The notes below the pieces were generated by a model that was not told where the DNA came from, ran no database searches, and saw only the letters and a list, made by a program, of their open reading frames with translations. Shown here one piece after another: positions 35,402-46,149 of a DNA stretch of 64,000 nucleotides. Origin of the DNA: Sorex araneus (lineage: Eukaryota; Chordata; Mammalia; Eulipotyphla; Soricidae); contig NC_073311.1 of assembly GCF_027595985.1 (NCBI RefSeq), positions 32,829,557 through 32,893,556 of the forward strand. The letters are read 5' to 3'. Positions within the stretch are counted from its first letter, which is position 1. Each line of letters opens with the position of its first letter. Position numbers and translations under genes: made by a program.

Positions 35402-36085
35402 TTTTTAAATTTATTCTTTTATTGAATCACCATGTGGAAAGTTACAAAGCTTTCAGGTTTAAGTCTCAGTTAAACAATGCTCGAACACCCATCCCTTCAC
35501 CAGTGCACATATTCCACCACCAAGAATCACAGTATAACTCTTCCCTCTCCCCCACCTCCCCAGCCCCCCACCCCACATGTGTAACTGGTAAATTTTACTT
35601 TACTTTCACTTTACTTTGATTACATTCAATATTTCTACAAAAAACTCACTATTATTGATTTGGAGTTTCTCCCCCCTAAGAAACATTGAAGACAAGGTTG
35701 GCAAAACCCTCCATGACATTGAAGCCAAAGGTATCTTCAAAGCTGACATGCCACTGGCCAAGCAAGTGAAAACAGAGATAAATAAATGGGACTATCTCAA
35801 ACTAAGAAGATTCTGCACCCCAAAAGAAACAGTGACCAAAATACAAAGACAATCTACAGAATGGGAAAGGATATTTTACGCAGTACCCATCCGATAAAGG
35901 GTTGATAACAAGGATATATAATGCACTGGTTAAACTCCACAAGAAAAAAACTGCCAACCCAATCAAAAAATGGGGTGATGAAATGAACGGAAACTTTCCC
36001 AAAGAAGAAATCCGAATGGCTGAGTGGCACATGAGAAAATGTTCCACATCTCTAATCATCAGGGAGATGCAGATCAAAACAACAA
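35402..36085. mobile_element. 5'-inverted L1 insertion inside the old L1
   Basis: The left part (35402 to about 35670) is an L1 3' UTR in antisense, with its poly(A) at the left edge. The right part (about 35685-36085) is ORF2 C-terminal sequence in sense (EDKVGKTLHDIEAKG... and [14 protein letters not shown]...). The whole is framed by TGGATTTCTTTT (35390-35401 and 36086-36097). This is the signature of twin priming: one insertion with its 5' part inverted. Confidence 0.85.
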
Positions 36086-39000
36086 TGGATTTCTTTTAAT
36101 GATCTGTTGTGACATCCCCCTTTCATTTCTGATTCAGTTCATTAGGATCCTCTTTTTTTGTGAGTCTCGCTAAGAGTTTATCAATTTATTTTTCAAAGTA
36201 CCAGCTCTTGTTTTTATTGATCTTTTGGATTTCTTTTTTTAAATACCAGTTCATTAATTTCTGCTTAAAGGTTTATTATTTCCTTCATCCTGCCTGTTTT
36301 GAATTTCTTTTGTTGGTCATTTTTTGGTCTTTGAAGTTGTGTAGTCAAGTTACTTATGCTGACCCTTTCATCCTTCCAATTGAATGCTTGCAGAGCTTCA
36401 AACTTTTGTCTTAACACTGCTTTTTCTGTATCTTACAAGTTCTAGTAAGCCATGCTCTTGTTCTCCATTGTTTCCAGGAAACTTTCAATTTCTTAACTTG
36501 GTTTCCTTTATGACTCACTGCTAGTTCAGTACTGAGCTACTTAATTTCCAGGTGTTGCTTTCTCTCTGTTTGCGATTTTCTTTTATTTTCAGTATGTCAT
36601 GGTTTGAGAAGATAGTTGTGAATATTTCTATGCTTTTGATTTTGTGGAGTTTTGTTTTGTATCCCAGCAGGAGGTTTATTATGGAGAATGCCCCAGGTGA
36701 ATTGGAGAGGAATTCGTATTTGGATTTTTGAGAAAATCCATGTCTCTCTCTGGATAAAATATATGAATTGTATAAATGCATAAAATATAGGGATTAAGAA
36801 TGGATTTCATATACAATTTCTTCCTTCAAAGTAAGTATTTTATTAGTGAACTTTAGTTTATCTATCAAGAAGTGACAGAATGGTCTTAAGGTCTTCAACT
36901 ACTATTTTGTTGCTAACAATGCCTTTCTTTAAGTCTATTAACATTTGTTTTGAGTGTTTTTTTAGGGAAGTGGGGTCTCTCATTAAGTGCATATATGTTT
37001 AGAAGCATAAGTTTCTCCTAATGCAAATATTCCTTACTCATTAAGAAATGACCATTGTTGTCTCTTAAGATCTCTTCTCACCCTGAAGTCTATGTCATGT
37101 GATACTAATATGGTCATACCAGCCTTTGTTATAGAGGTTGTTTGCTTGAAGAATTGTTTTCCAACCTTTGACTTTGAGTCGTATTTGCTCTGACTATTCA
37201 AATATTCTTCTTGCAGTCAGGAGAATGTTTGGTTCAATTTTCTAATCCGACTTGTCCTGACACTACGGTTCTCTTAATTGGTGCATTTAACCCATTTTTA
37301 TTGAGAGAGATTGTTGTTATGGAGTTTTTTTGGTCATATTTCTGCAGGACTTTGGTGTGTCTTAATCCAGTCCTTTAGTTATTTTTGTATACATGGTATT
37401 TGAATCGATAAAACTCCTCTCTTGTTTTTCTGTGAAGTAGTTTACCATTAATTTGAATTTTGAATGAGAGTCTGGTTAGATAAAGTATTCTTTGTGAGAT
37501 GTTCATTTCTTTGAGTTTTTCACATTAGTCCATGACTGTCTTTGGGCTTGGAGGGTTTCATTTCATAAATCTACTGTAAATTTCCTTTGTATATAGTTTC
37601 TTTCTTTCAACATTCTATCTCTATCTTTGATTTTCATCATTCTGATTAGGATGTGTCTTGGAGAAATTTTATGTGGATCTCTTTTAGCTGTGATCCTTTG
37701 GACTTCCTGGATCTGGGTGCATGCACTCACCAGCTCTGGAACTTCTCAGCAGTGATATCTTTGACTCTTGTTTCTTCACCAGGATGTCTTCCTGGCCCTG
37801 TGGGATCCTGATGATTCTTATGTTGCTTCTTTAGAAATCATCCCAAAGTTCTTCTGTCAGCTGTTCACTTATTTTGACTATTTTTCCACTTTCTGCTGTT
37901 GTCTGGAGGTTATCTGCACCTCATACTGTAGCTCATTGATTCTGTCCCAGCATCTCTGACTCTGCTGTTTAAGCCTTCAAGTCAGGTTCTCATTTTGCCT
38001 GCACAATTTTTCAGTTCTGTTATTTCTATTCAGAGTTTTTCCATTTCTACTGTCACATCCTCTTGTGTTTTATTAGACTTAATTCCACTGTTTCTTTGAG
38101 CTCCTTAAACATCTTCATTATCTTCTCTTGAAAAGTCCTGATGAGCTTATATATCTCCTTTTTGCTGGTTGAATATTGTTGGCAACCACATTTATTCACT
38201 ATGCCTGATGGGTTTCTGCACTGTGACTTTTATACTCTGGAGATGTTTCTTTGTTTTCTTGTGTGGATAAGTATCTAGGTTTAGGATGTCACTGTATGCT
38301 TACCTTGAGATAGGACGCCGTGAAGATATGTGCCACATTGCAGATTTGTGCTTCACAACCTGGGTGAATTCTAGTATGGAAGTAAAATGGTGATCCTGCG
38401 TAACAAGCAAAGCAGTGCCTCAGTTTCTGATGATGCTGTTATGTTATCAAAATTCACTCACCTTATGTTTAACTTTAGATCATTTTTACTGCTGTATAAT
38501 ATTCAGTTTAGGACTATAATTTGTCAGCTTCTCAATAGATGCATATATTTATTCTTGCAGTATTTTAGTTTTTAAGGGTTATGAATATTTATGTATAATT
38601 AATGTGTATCTGCACACCTGAAAGTTTTGCTTAGCAGCTTAGAAATAATCTGGAGTTTTATTGAAATGATAAAACCTTGCCACATGCCCAAAGCTGCAAT
38701 GTAAAAAGATCTTCATTTTGCTTATATGCATAGATTTTATAGTTTATAGGATATGAGCTTTCAAATTTACAGGATAATGCCCAGTTGTTTACTTAAGCAG
38801 TTGTAATCTTTGCATCCCCATCATTAATAAGATTTCTTACTCTTAGATTGCTAAAGATGAGACTTACAGAACAATATCCCTTACTAATAGAGAATTCCAA
38901 AACTGAATTTAAGGTTAGATTCAAAGGATTAAGGGCAAGAAAGATAGCTCGATGGCCAGGTGTGGTGAAAACAAACTCTGAACAGACTCTGAACACAGAA

Positions 39001-39089
39001 TTGAGGTTTCCAGCATGTAATGATATTTGAATGTTGATTTTGTATCCTGAGACTTCCCTGCATTTATTAGCACTAGCAGTGTATGTGTA

Positions 39090-40130
39090 TATCTGTGTCA
39101 TTTACACACTGATCATTTTAATTCTTCTTCTACATTTTCATACATTTTACTTCTTTTTCTTGTCTGGATTTCTTTAGCTAGAACTCCTAATTTTATGTAA
39201 AATAGTTGTGGTGATACTGTTCATCTCTGTCTTGCTTAGAATCAAAGAGAAAAATTTTCAGTCTTTCTCCACTGAGAAAAATGTGAGTCATGACATTTTT
39301 TCAGATGACTTCCTCTGTGATGAGATAATTTACTTAGTTTTCTATTTTTAAATTAATTTATTACTTTTTAGTTGAATCACAGTGAGATACACAGTTACAA
39401 AGTTACTTGTGATTGTATTTCAGTCATATAATGAACAAAAACCAATTGCTTCACCAGTGTACATTCCCCACCACCAAAGGCCCATTTCCTTTCTGCAACC
39501 CCTGCTCTCCTCCTCTATGATAGACACTTCTCTCACTCTGTCTCTCTGTCTCTCTCTATCTCTTTCTCTCACTCTATCCCCTTCTGAGCTTTCATTTTTT
39601 CATAACCAAATATGTTGAATTTTGAATTTAAATATGAATAAAATATGCATGATGCAATGATTTTGATGGTTACATGAATTTGTTCCTCATTTTGTTAATG
39701 TGATGTATCAGGTTTTGTATGATTCCTTGTATTTCAGGTATAAATCCTATTTGATCATGTTGTCTTATATTTTTAATGTGCTTTTGAATTTGTGTATATA
39801 TTTTTGGATTCTTCTGTTAAATTTTATTATGGATATTGATATTTATTATTACAGATATTTATTATTATGGCTTTGGTTTTGTTGTCAGGGTAGACCTGGT
39901 CTTATAACATGAATTTGAGTATAACTTTGTTTCTCAGTTGTTCAGTTATTTAGGAAGGATTTGGCATGATTTTCCTCTAAAAATGTAGGTTTCCCACCAA
40001 ATCAATATAATCCTGAACTTTTCTTTTACAGTAGTTTTGTATTTTTATTGAATAAAAATCCCTGGTAGCTAAAGGAGTATTCCGATTTGTATATTTTTCA
40101 TTAATTAACATTGGTAAGTTTTATATTATT
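39090..40130 (-). mobile_element. Ancient L1 fragment, antisense
   Basis: Degenerate antisense reverse-transcriptase sequence; the plus strand shows the familiar AT-rich reversed L1 pattern (e.g. GTGATGTATCAGG). It is split at about 39345-39600 by another L1 3' tail ending in a CT-rich run. Confidence 0.55.
39345..39600 (-). mobile_element. L1 3'-end fragment, antisense, CT-rich
   Basis: Reversed L1 3' UTR: TTGAATCACAGTGAGATACA, then CAGTTACAAAG, then TTCACCAGTGTACATTCCCC and a CTCTCT-rich block, the complement of the usual L1 G/A-rich tract. Confidence 0.6.
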
Positions 40131-40142
40131 ATAAATGTATTA

Positions 40143-41156
40143 GTTTTTTTTGTTTTGTTTTGTTTGGGGACCATACAAAAAAAAAGCTCTGACAATGCTC
40201 AGAGCTGATAATTGGCTCTGTGCTTAGTGTCGTTCCTGGTGGGCATGCAGTGACCATATGCATACTAGGCATTGAACCTGGGTTGGTTGTGTGCAAGGCA
40301 AATGCCCTACTCATTGTACTGAGACTCTGGCAGGTGCAATTTTTTTTTCCTTTTTGGTGAGAACAACAACAAAAAATCCCAGAGCCTGGCAAACCCCCCG
40401 TGGTGTATTCATGATCACGATCACAAAATCCCGTTGATCGTTGAATTGCTTGAGCGGTCTCAGTAACGTCTCCATTCATCCTATTCCTGAGATCTTAGAA
40501 ACCTCTCTCTACTCAGTCTTCCCAACGATGCCACATTAGAGGTTCTTCAGGGTCAAAGGAATGAGATCTAGCTGGTTACTGGCTTTGGCATATGGATATA
40601 CTACAGGAAACTTGCGAGGCTGTCCCATGTGGGCAGGAAACTCTCAGCAGCTTGCTAGTTTCTCCTAGAGAGAGAAGTAGGTTATAAGATATCTCCCAGC
40701 CACAAAGTGGCCGAGCGCTTCTGGAAGCTTGCTTTTAAGTCTCTGGATGTTGGCCGTTGATGGGATTTACACACACTTGGGTTCCTTCATGTGTGAGGCT
40801 TGTCCGAACATGTGGAGAGGGGCCTTGAGCGTGGCTGTGGCTAGGTTCCAGTGGTCCTCAGCTGCTGGGAGCTCTGATCGGGGCGGGGAGGGAAGCTGGA
40901 GCTCATCCCCTCCAAGGGGCGAAGGAGAACACAGCCAGGCGTGCGGGCAAGAGACTCTCTGGTATATTCAATATGCCAAAAACAGTAACAATAACAGGTC
41001 TCATTCCCTTGACCCTGTAAGAAGCCTCCAATCGTTGGGGAAGACAAGTAAGGAGAGGCTGCTAAAATCTCAAGGCTGGGACGAATAGAGATGTTACTGG
41101 CACCTGCTCGAGTAAATCATTTAACAACTGGATTACAGTGATACAATGATACAGTG
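40143..41156. mobile_element. Chimeric insertion: antisense SINE plus inverted composite retroposon
   Basis: ATAAATGTATTA occurs at 40131-40142 and 41157-41168. Between them are an antisense tRNA-type SINE starting with poly(T) (40143 to about 40340), antisense composite-element sequence (about 40395-40900), and the same element's 3' end in sense (about 40940-41156) closing with a GATACAGTGAT tail. Confidence 0.6.
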
Positions 41157-41179
41157 ATAAATGTATTAATTTTTCTAGA

Positions 41180-42192
41180 AAGTTGAATTTTTGTAATAAT
41201 TATTCAAATAGCTTCAACTGTTATTTTTGCATCTATGTTATTAATTTTTCCTCTTTCATTTCTTATTTTAAATGTTAAGTTCTGTGGTTTTTTTTGCTGA
41301 TCTTCTGTTCAGGGGATCTATTTGTAACTGAAAATAGAGTATTGAAGTATTGTAGTCTCCTATTATACTATGTAAATAGTTTACATCATTCCCCCCAATA
41401 AACCATGATATTAAGTAATTTTCCCTATTCCTTACTTATCCTTAGTCCCTAGTTACCCTTAATCTATTTTACCTATATATGTTTTTTCTTGCCCTGAACA
41501 TTGTATATATATGGAACTATATAATGTGCTGTATTTTCCATCTAGAACCTTTTCTTAGCATATTAATTTTAAGACTCATTTTTGTCTTGGTCCATATTGT
41601 TACTTCCTTCCATATTAAGATTGAATCATAAAACATCATCTGTATATTGTGTATTTTGTTTATTCATTCATTAAACAATGTATGCTTTATATTTATTTTT
41701 CCCTCATTTTGAATGGTTTCAAAATACTATAAACTTTCTTTAATATTTGTAGATACATCCATTTCTCTTGAGTATCAATCTATTGGAATTCAGGGTTTCA
41801 TAATATGTATATGTTTGACACAGGAATTACCAAACTATTTTTCCAAAATAGGGTAAGCATTTTGCAACTGTTGAGGCTTCTAAAATATCCTCGCCAATAC
41901 CTGCTAATGTGCTTTTAAAATTTTATTCTGTAGGTTTGATTTGTATTTCCATAATGATTAATGATGCTAAGAAACTTTTTTTTAAATAACTTATTGTTCA
42001 TTGTGTATCTTTATTGGAGAAATGTCTATCAAATCCTTCACACATTTTAAAACTGCAGTTTTGAATTGAATTGTCTTTTCCTAACTGTATTTCATATGTG
42101 TGGTTATAAGTGCTTTGGTAGATATATAGTTATTAAATTATTTTCTCCAATTTTTGAATATTTTTATTTGTTCGATGCTATTCTTTTGAACT
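41180..42192 (-). mobile_element. Ancient L1 3' region, antisense
   Basis: Reversed L1 ORF2 end and 3' UTR: TCTTTATTGGAGAAATGTCT and CAAATCCTTCACACATTTTA are typical of old mammalian L1 tails. It was interrupted by the mini-L1 insertion at 42212. Confidence 0.55.
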
Positions 42193-42211
42193 CAAAAGTT
42201 TAATTATTTTT

Positions 42212-42987
42212 TTTTAAGTCACAGTCAAATAATGATTAAACCACCATCCCTTCACCAGTGCACCCGTTCCACCACCAAGAACCCCAATACCCCCCTCCCT
42301 CCCATCCCACCCCCCATCTAAGTAGCTGATGATATTCCCATTATTCTCTCTATATATTGAGTACATTTCATATTTCCATACAGAACTCACTATTGTTGAT
42401 TGGAAATTTTCCCCAACAATCAGGCCTGCTGAATAAGCATCATCTAATAATTTCTCTTCCTTGGTAAAAGTGAAGACTTTGAGTCCGCGTGGCCGCAATA
42501 GCGGCCGCGCGGTTTTGGGTTTCTAATATTTTAGCTCAGTTCACAGTCAAAATGGATGGCTGCAAGAATCTGCTCTGGTGCCAAAATGGGTTAGGAGACC
42601 TCAGGATCACAGTCAGTAGGCGGGAGGCTCTGCTTCTCGTGCCGCGGCTCTTGGTTCATCTCTGGGCGGAAGGCGCGCCGGGAACACCTCCCCTCCCAGG
42701 ATCACCTACAGGCTACGTCACTAAAGAGAGTCCTACCTCCTGGTGGAGGGGTCTTAGAGGGTGGCTCTCACCGCGTGGCTGCTGCCGCTGCCGCCATTTT
42801 CGCTCAGAAAAATGGGGTGGAGAGGGAAAAAAATCCCTCCCCGGGCTGCACGAGGTTGTAGTTCAGTTCACAGTCAAAATGCATGGCTGCAAGAATCTGC
42901 TCTGGTGCCAAAATGGGTTAGGAGACCTCAGGATCACAGTCAGTAGGCGGGAGGCTCTGCTTCTCGTGCCGCGGCTCTTGGTTCATC
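42212..42987 (-). mobile_element. Mini-L1: monomeric GC-rich 5' module joined to an L1 3' module, no ORFs
   Basis: The 776 bp element is flanked by a 19-bp duplication (42193-42211 and 42988-43006, CAAAAGTTTAATTATTTTT). Read on the minus strand, it starts with a partial monomer (42866-42987), then a full 327-bp unit (42539-42865), a NotI-containing GCGGCCGCGCGG-type block, an AT-rich linker, and an L1-like 3' end with a G-rich tract and short A tail. No ORF1 or ORF2 sequence is present. Plus-strand open frames here (42489-42998) are chance. Confidence 0.8.
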
Positions 42988-43229
42988 CAAAAGTTTAATT
43001 ATTTTTGTAGGCAACATTAATTTACCGATTGTACATGCTCATATGCCTTAGGGGTACAATGTTCACATATCACAGTCTCTGTCATTTCTAAAATTTTAAA
43101 ATGAAATTATTAGTTATGCTTCTGAGAATTTATGTATTTGTAAATGCTCTCATTTTTTTCTAACAATAGTAGAACTTTAGCTCTTACATTATTGTGCCAT
43201 TTTTCTGTAGGGTTTGTTGTTCTTATAGG

Positions 43230-44315
43230 TTTTTTTCCTTGTCTTATAGTAGCCCTTTGAGTCCTTCTTTTAAATTTGGTCTTGAGTCTATGAAGTTCCT
43301 GAGCTGTTGTTTCTCCGTGAAATAGTGTATAGTTTCTTCAAGTTTAATTGAGAGTTTAGCCGGGTAAAGTATTCTTGATGAGGCATTCATTTCATTGAGT
43401 TTTTTCCACTATATCCCACCGTTGTCTTCGGGCTTGGAAGGTTTCTTCTGATAGGTCTGCTGTGAATCTAAGGGGTGCGCCTTTGTATATGATCTCCTTC
43501 TTTGATCTTGCTGCTTGCAGTATTGTGTCTCTATCCATAGCAATCATCATTCTGACTATGATATGCCTTGGGGATTTTTTATTTGGGTCCCTTTTAGCTG
43601 GTACCCTTCGGACTCCTTGGATCTGGATGTCCATATTTTCTAGCTCTGGGAGTTTCTTAGCAATGATGTCTTTAATTGTGTTTTTTTTTTCGTTAGGATT
43701 GGTCCCCTGTGTTTCTGGTACTCCAACGATTCTTATGTTGTTTCTCTTGAGGTCATCCCCTAGGATTCTAATTCGCTCTAGAGCCATTTTGAGATCTTTT
43801 ACCATTATTTGTTGTTGCCTATATGCTTTCTGCAGCTTGTCTTCAAGATCACTGATTCTTTCTTCGGCAGTAGTCATTCTACTGTTAAGGACTCCTACTG
43901 AGTTATTCATCTACCGATTCTTTTATTATTTTATTATTTTATTTTATTTTATTTTATTATTATTTTTTAAATTCTTATATTAAGTCACCATGTGGAAAGT
44001 TACAAAGCGTTCAGGTTAAAGTCTCATATCTACCGATTCTTTTAATTATGTCACTTCTGTTCGTAGCTTTGAAATTTCTGCTCTCATTTCTTCCTGGATT
44101 ATCTTGGTGGATCATTCCAATGCTGCATCCATATCCTCCCTTAATTTATTGGATGTTCGCTCCATAGTTGCTTTAAGTTCTTCAACCATCTTCACGATTT
44201 CCTCTCTGAATTCTTTATCAGAGAGGAGACTGTATTTCTGGGGAGCCATTGCTGGGGTTGCTGAGACCCTCCCTTCCAAATCTGCTGATGGTGGGGATTT
44301 TCGCTGTTTCTTCAT
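43230..44315 (-). pseudogene. L1 ORF1, broken, in the ORF1-only element
   Basis: N-terminal part 44112-44315 encodes MKKQRKSPPSADLEGRV... with a coiled-coil-like run ending in a stop. The core 43392-43910 carries the heptad region, RNNIRIVGVPETQG and RRVPAKRDPNKKSPRHIIVRM, then YKGAPLRFTADLSEETFQ. This is the ORF1p RNA-binding and C-terminal domain order. It serves as a second ORF1 type for comparison with 50285-51082: it has a longer N-terminus, and a serine where the other has a stop. Confidence 0.85.
43926..44027 (-). mobile_element. 102-bp L1 tail insertion nested in ORF1
   Basis: A (TTTTA)n-rich stretch followed by the terminal 3' bases of the L1 3' module (AACTTTCCACATGGTGA on the minus strand) is flanked by the 17-bp duplication ATCTACCGATTCTTTTA (43909-43925 and 44028-44044). 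It is an extremely 5'-truncated L1-type insertion. Confidence 0.85.
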
Positions 44316-44559
44316 GTTGTTTTGGGTTTTACTGTTAAGCGCTCTCCTTAGCTAGAGAGGACTCTCAAGAGAAAGCGTGGGGCTATGATCTTTTTACAAA
44401 GGACTTAATGTGCAGCTTGATGTGTTCACTGACAGTTTTTGTAAAATTAGGATAGGCTAGGTCAGTTGACTGTTAACGTATAGTGACTAAGATGACGAGG
44501 GTATTCTTCAGAGGAATAGATTCTATCAATTATGGCCAAAGCACAATGCAATGAGTGGG

Positions 44560-44928
44560 AAAAATCTCTTCTTAGCGGCCGCAGGTCCGGAAGAAGGCCA
44601 CGCTCCTTTTGAGGCCACGCCCCTGACGTGTGGCCACGCCCCTAACACCCTGGTGGGGAGGGGAAGTGAAGGCCGCGCAAGCAGAGAGAGTGAGATGCGG
44701 GAGAGGGGCCTGGGGTCTCCAGACCGCAAAGCGCGGGCATGGGGGAGATCGCTGCGTTCTTTGGCAGGGGGCAGGGTCTCCGACGGAACGTCCCAATTTA
44801 CCTGGTCAGGCGGGGAGGGAAAGTGAAGGCCGCCCCCGCAGGGAGAGTGAGACGCGCGAGAGGGGCCTGGGGTCTCCAGATCCCAAAGCGCGGGCATGGG
44901 GGAGACCGCTGCGTTCTTTGGCAGGGGC
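44560..44928 (-). promoter_or_regulatory. GC-rich monomeric 5' UTR of the antisense L1
   Basis: Two units with a 157-bp period contain GTGAAGGCCG (44666 and 44823), GGGGCCTGGGGTCTCCAG and GCTGCGTTCTTTGGCAGGGG. ORF1-proximal to them are three copies of GGCCACGCYCC (about 44596, 44613, 44632), which read GGGGCGTGGCC in the element's sense. A NotI site GCGGCCGC is at 44576-44583. CpG density is far above the surroundings. Confidence 0.75.
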
Positions 44929-45009
44929 TACATTATTGTGAATGGTCTATTTTGATTCTTTGTTGTGGCAGCCCCCTCCCCCACCACCAATGGTACTGAA
45001 ATGTTAATC

Positions 45010-45134
45010 CAAGATCTGCACTCAGGAATTACTCCTGGTAGTGTTCATTGTACATATGGGATGCTGGGTATAAAATCTGGGTTGACAACATGCAAGACAA
45101 GCACCCTAACTGGTGCACTATCTCCCCAACCCCA
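45010..45134 (-). mobile_element. tRNA-derived SINE fragment, antisense
   Basis: CTGCACTCAGGAATTACTCC through CTATCTCCCCAACCCC; the tail side is missing. Confidence 0.75.
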
Positions 45135-45205
45135 ATATTTGATTATTTTAAAAATATGATGATGTACAGCAGTCTAGGTTTATTATTTTAAGTAGTTTCA
45201 TTTTT

Positions 45206-45392
45206 TTTTCTTTTCTTCTTCTTTTTTTTCTTTTTTGGTCACACTTGGCAACACACAGGGGTTACTCCTGGCTCTACACTCAGGAATTACTCCTGGTGGT
45301 GCTCAGGGGACTATCTGGGATGCTGGGAATTCAACCCATGTCGGCTGCATGCAAGGCAAACACCCTACCCGCTGTGCTATCGCTCCAGCCCC
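45206..45392 (-). mobile_element. tRNA-derived SINE, antisense
   Basis: T/C-rich tail, GGGGTTACTCCTGGCTCTAC, and CTGTGCTATCGCTCCAGCCC. Confidence 0.9.
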
Positions 45393-45949
45393 GATTTCTT
45401 GCTGTGACTTTTGAAACATTCCTTTGTAAATATTTTATATGTCTGTGCAATCTAATATGCTATAAATATTATGCCTATGCATGAGAAACAAAATATTTAA
45501 AAATTAGTCATTACATATATGAAAGCAAAATAAAATTCAAATTGCCTTAAGTTGACAAGGACATAGACTTTGAATGCTTTATGGAACTTTTTATAATTTC
45601 ACACATTACACATAATTTTTGTGTAATGCTACAAGGGAAGATTATATTATTATTCAGTTAATTTATAGAAGACTATGTGTTAGAAAACAGGTAATGTTGG
45701 ATTGAATCAATAATGTCACTTAAAATGTTTGAAATTACATTCTGGCTTTTGTCCTGCAAAGTTGAACTGGTATATACATATTATTTGAAAAAAATTAATA
45801 CATAAATAATATTTCTTGAGTTATATAATGGATAATAAAATTCAAATACATATTAGTATTACAATTAAGTCTCTCCCAGAAAGGATTTCCTTCTAACCCA
45901 ATTAAAAATCATCTCTTCCTCCTTTTCCCTCTCTTCTCATTATTTTTTT

Positions 45950-46132
45950 AATTTTTTTAATTTTTTGCTTTTTGGGTTACACCCAGCAATGCTCAGGGGT
46001 TACTCCTGGCTTTGCACTCAAAAATTGCTCCTAGCAGTGCTTGGGGGACCATATGAGATGCCGGGGATCGAACCCGGGTTGGCTGCATGCAAGGCAAACG
46101 CCCTACCGATTGTGCTATCGCTCTGGCCCCAC
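45950..46132 (-). mobile_element. Young tRNA-derived SINE, antisense
   Basis: 17-bp duplication CTTCTCATTATTTTTTT (45933-45949, 46133-46149); GGGGATCGAACCCGGGTTGG; head complement TCGCTCTGGCCCC. Confidence 0.92.
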
Positions 46133-46149
46133 CTTCTCATTATTTTTTT

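Larger units (their letters stand above)
32160..38280 (-). mobile_element. Old, near-complete antisense L1 with nested insertions
   Basis: On the minus strand the order 3' to 5' is: 3' UTR from about 32.16 kb, ORF2 C-terminus (33.4-33.6 kb, NKWSCMELRSFCSSKDT), reverse transcriptase (EKAFDKIQ at about 34.8 kb), more ORF2 (35.07-35.32 kb), endonuclease region (36.1-37.1 kb), and ORF1 remnants at about 37.3-38.2 kb. All frames are degenerate. It is interrupted by SINEs at 32.7 and 33.0 kb and by an inverted L1 at 35402-36085. Outer borders are approximate. Confidence 0.85.
43197..44928 (-). mobile_element. ORF1-only L1 insertion (5' UTR + ORF1, ends at ORF2 start)
   Basis: On the minus strand it begins at 44928 with tandem GC-rich monomers, then ORF1 from 44315 (MKKQRKSPPS...) to the ORF1-ORF2 spacer at about 43.24 kb, and stops at the equivalent of the first ORF2 codons. 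TACATTATTGTG flanks it on both sides (43185-43196 and 44929-44940). ORF1 is broken (stop at about 44.11 kb) and split by a 102-bp insertion. Confidence 0.75.

Noticed and set aside
42489-42998. 169-codon plus-strand frame with an internal repeat
   Set aside because: It lies antisense across the mini-L1 monomers; the repeat is the duplicated DNA unit.
44526-44999. Overlapping frames of 74-123 codons on both strands
   Set aside because: They arise from the GC-rich L1 5' UTR monomers, where stop codons are rare; no protein family recognised.
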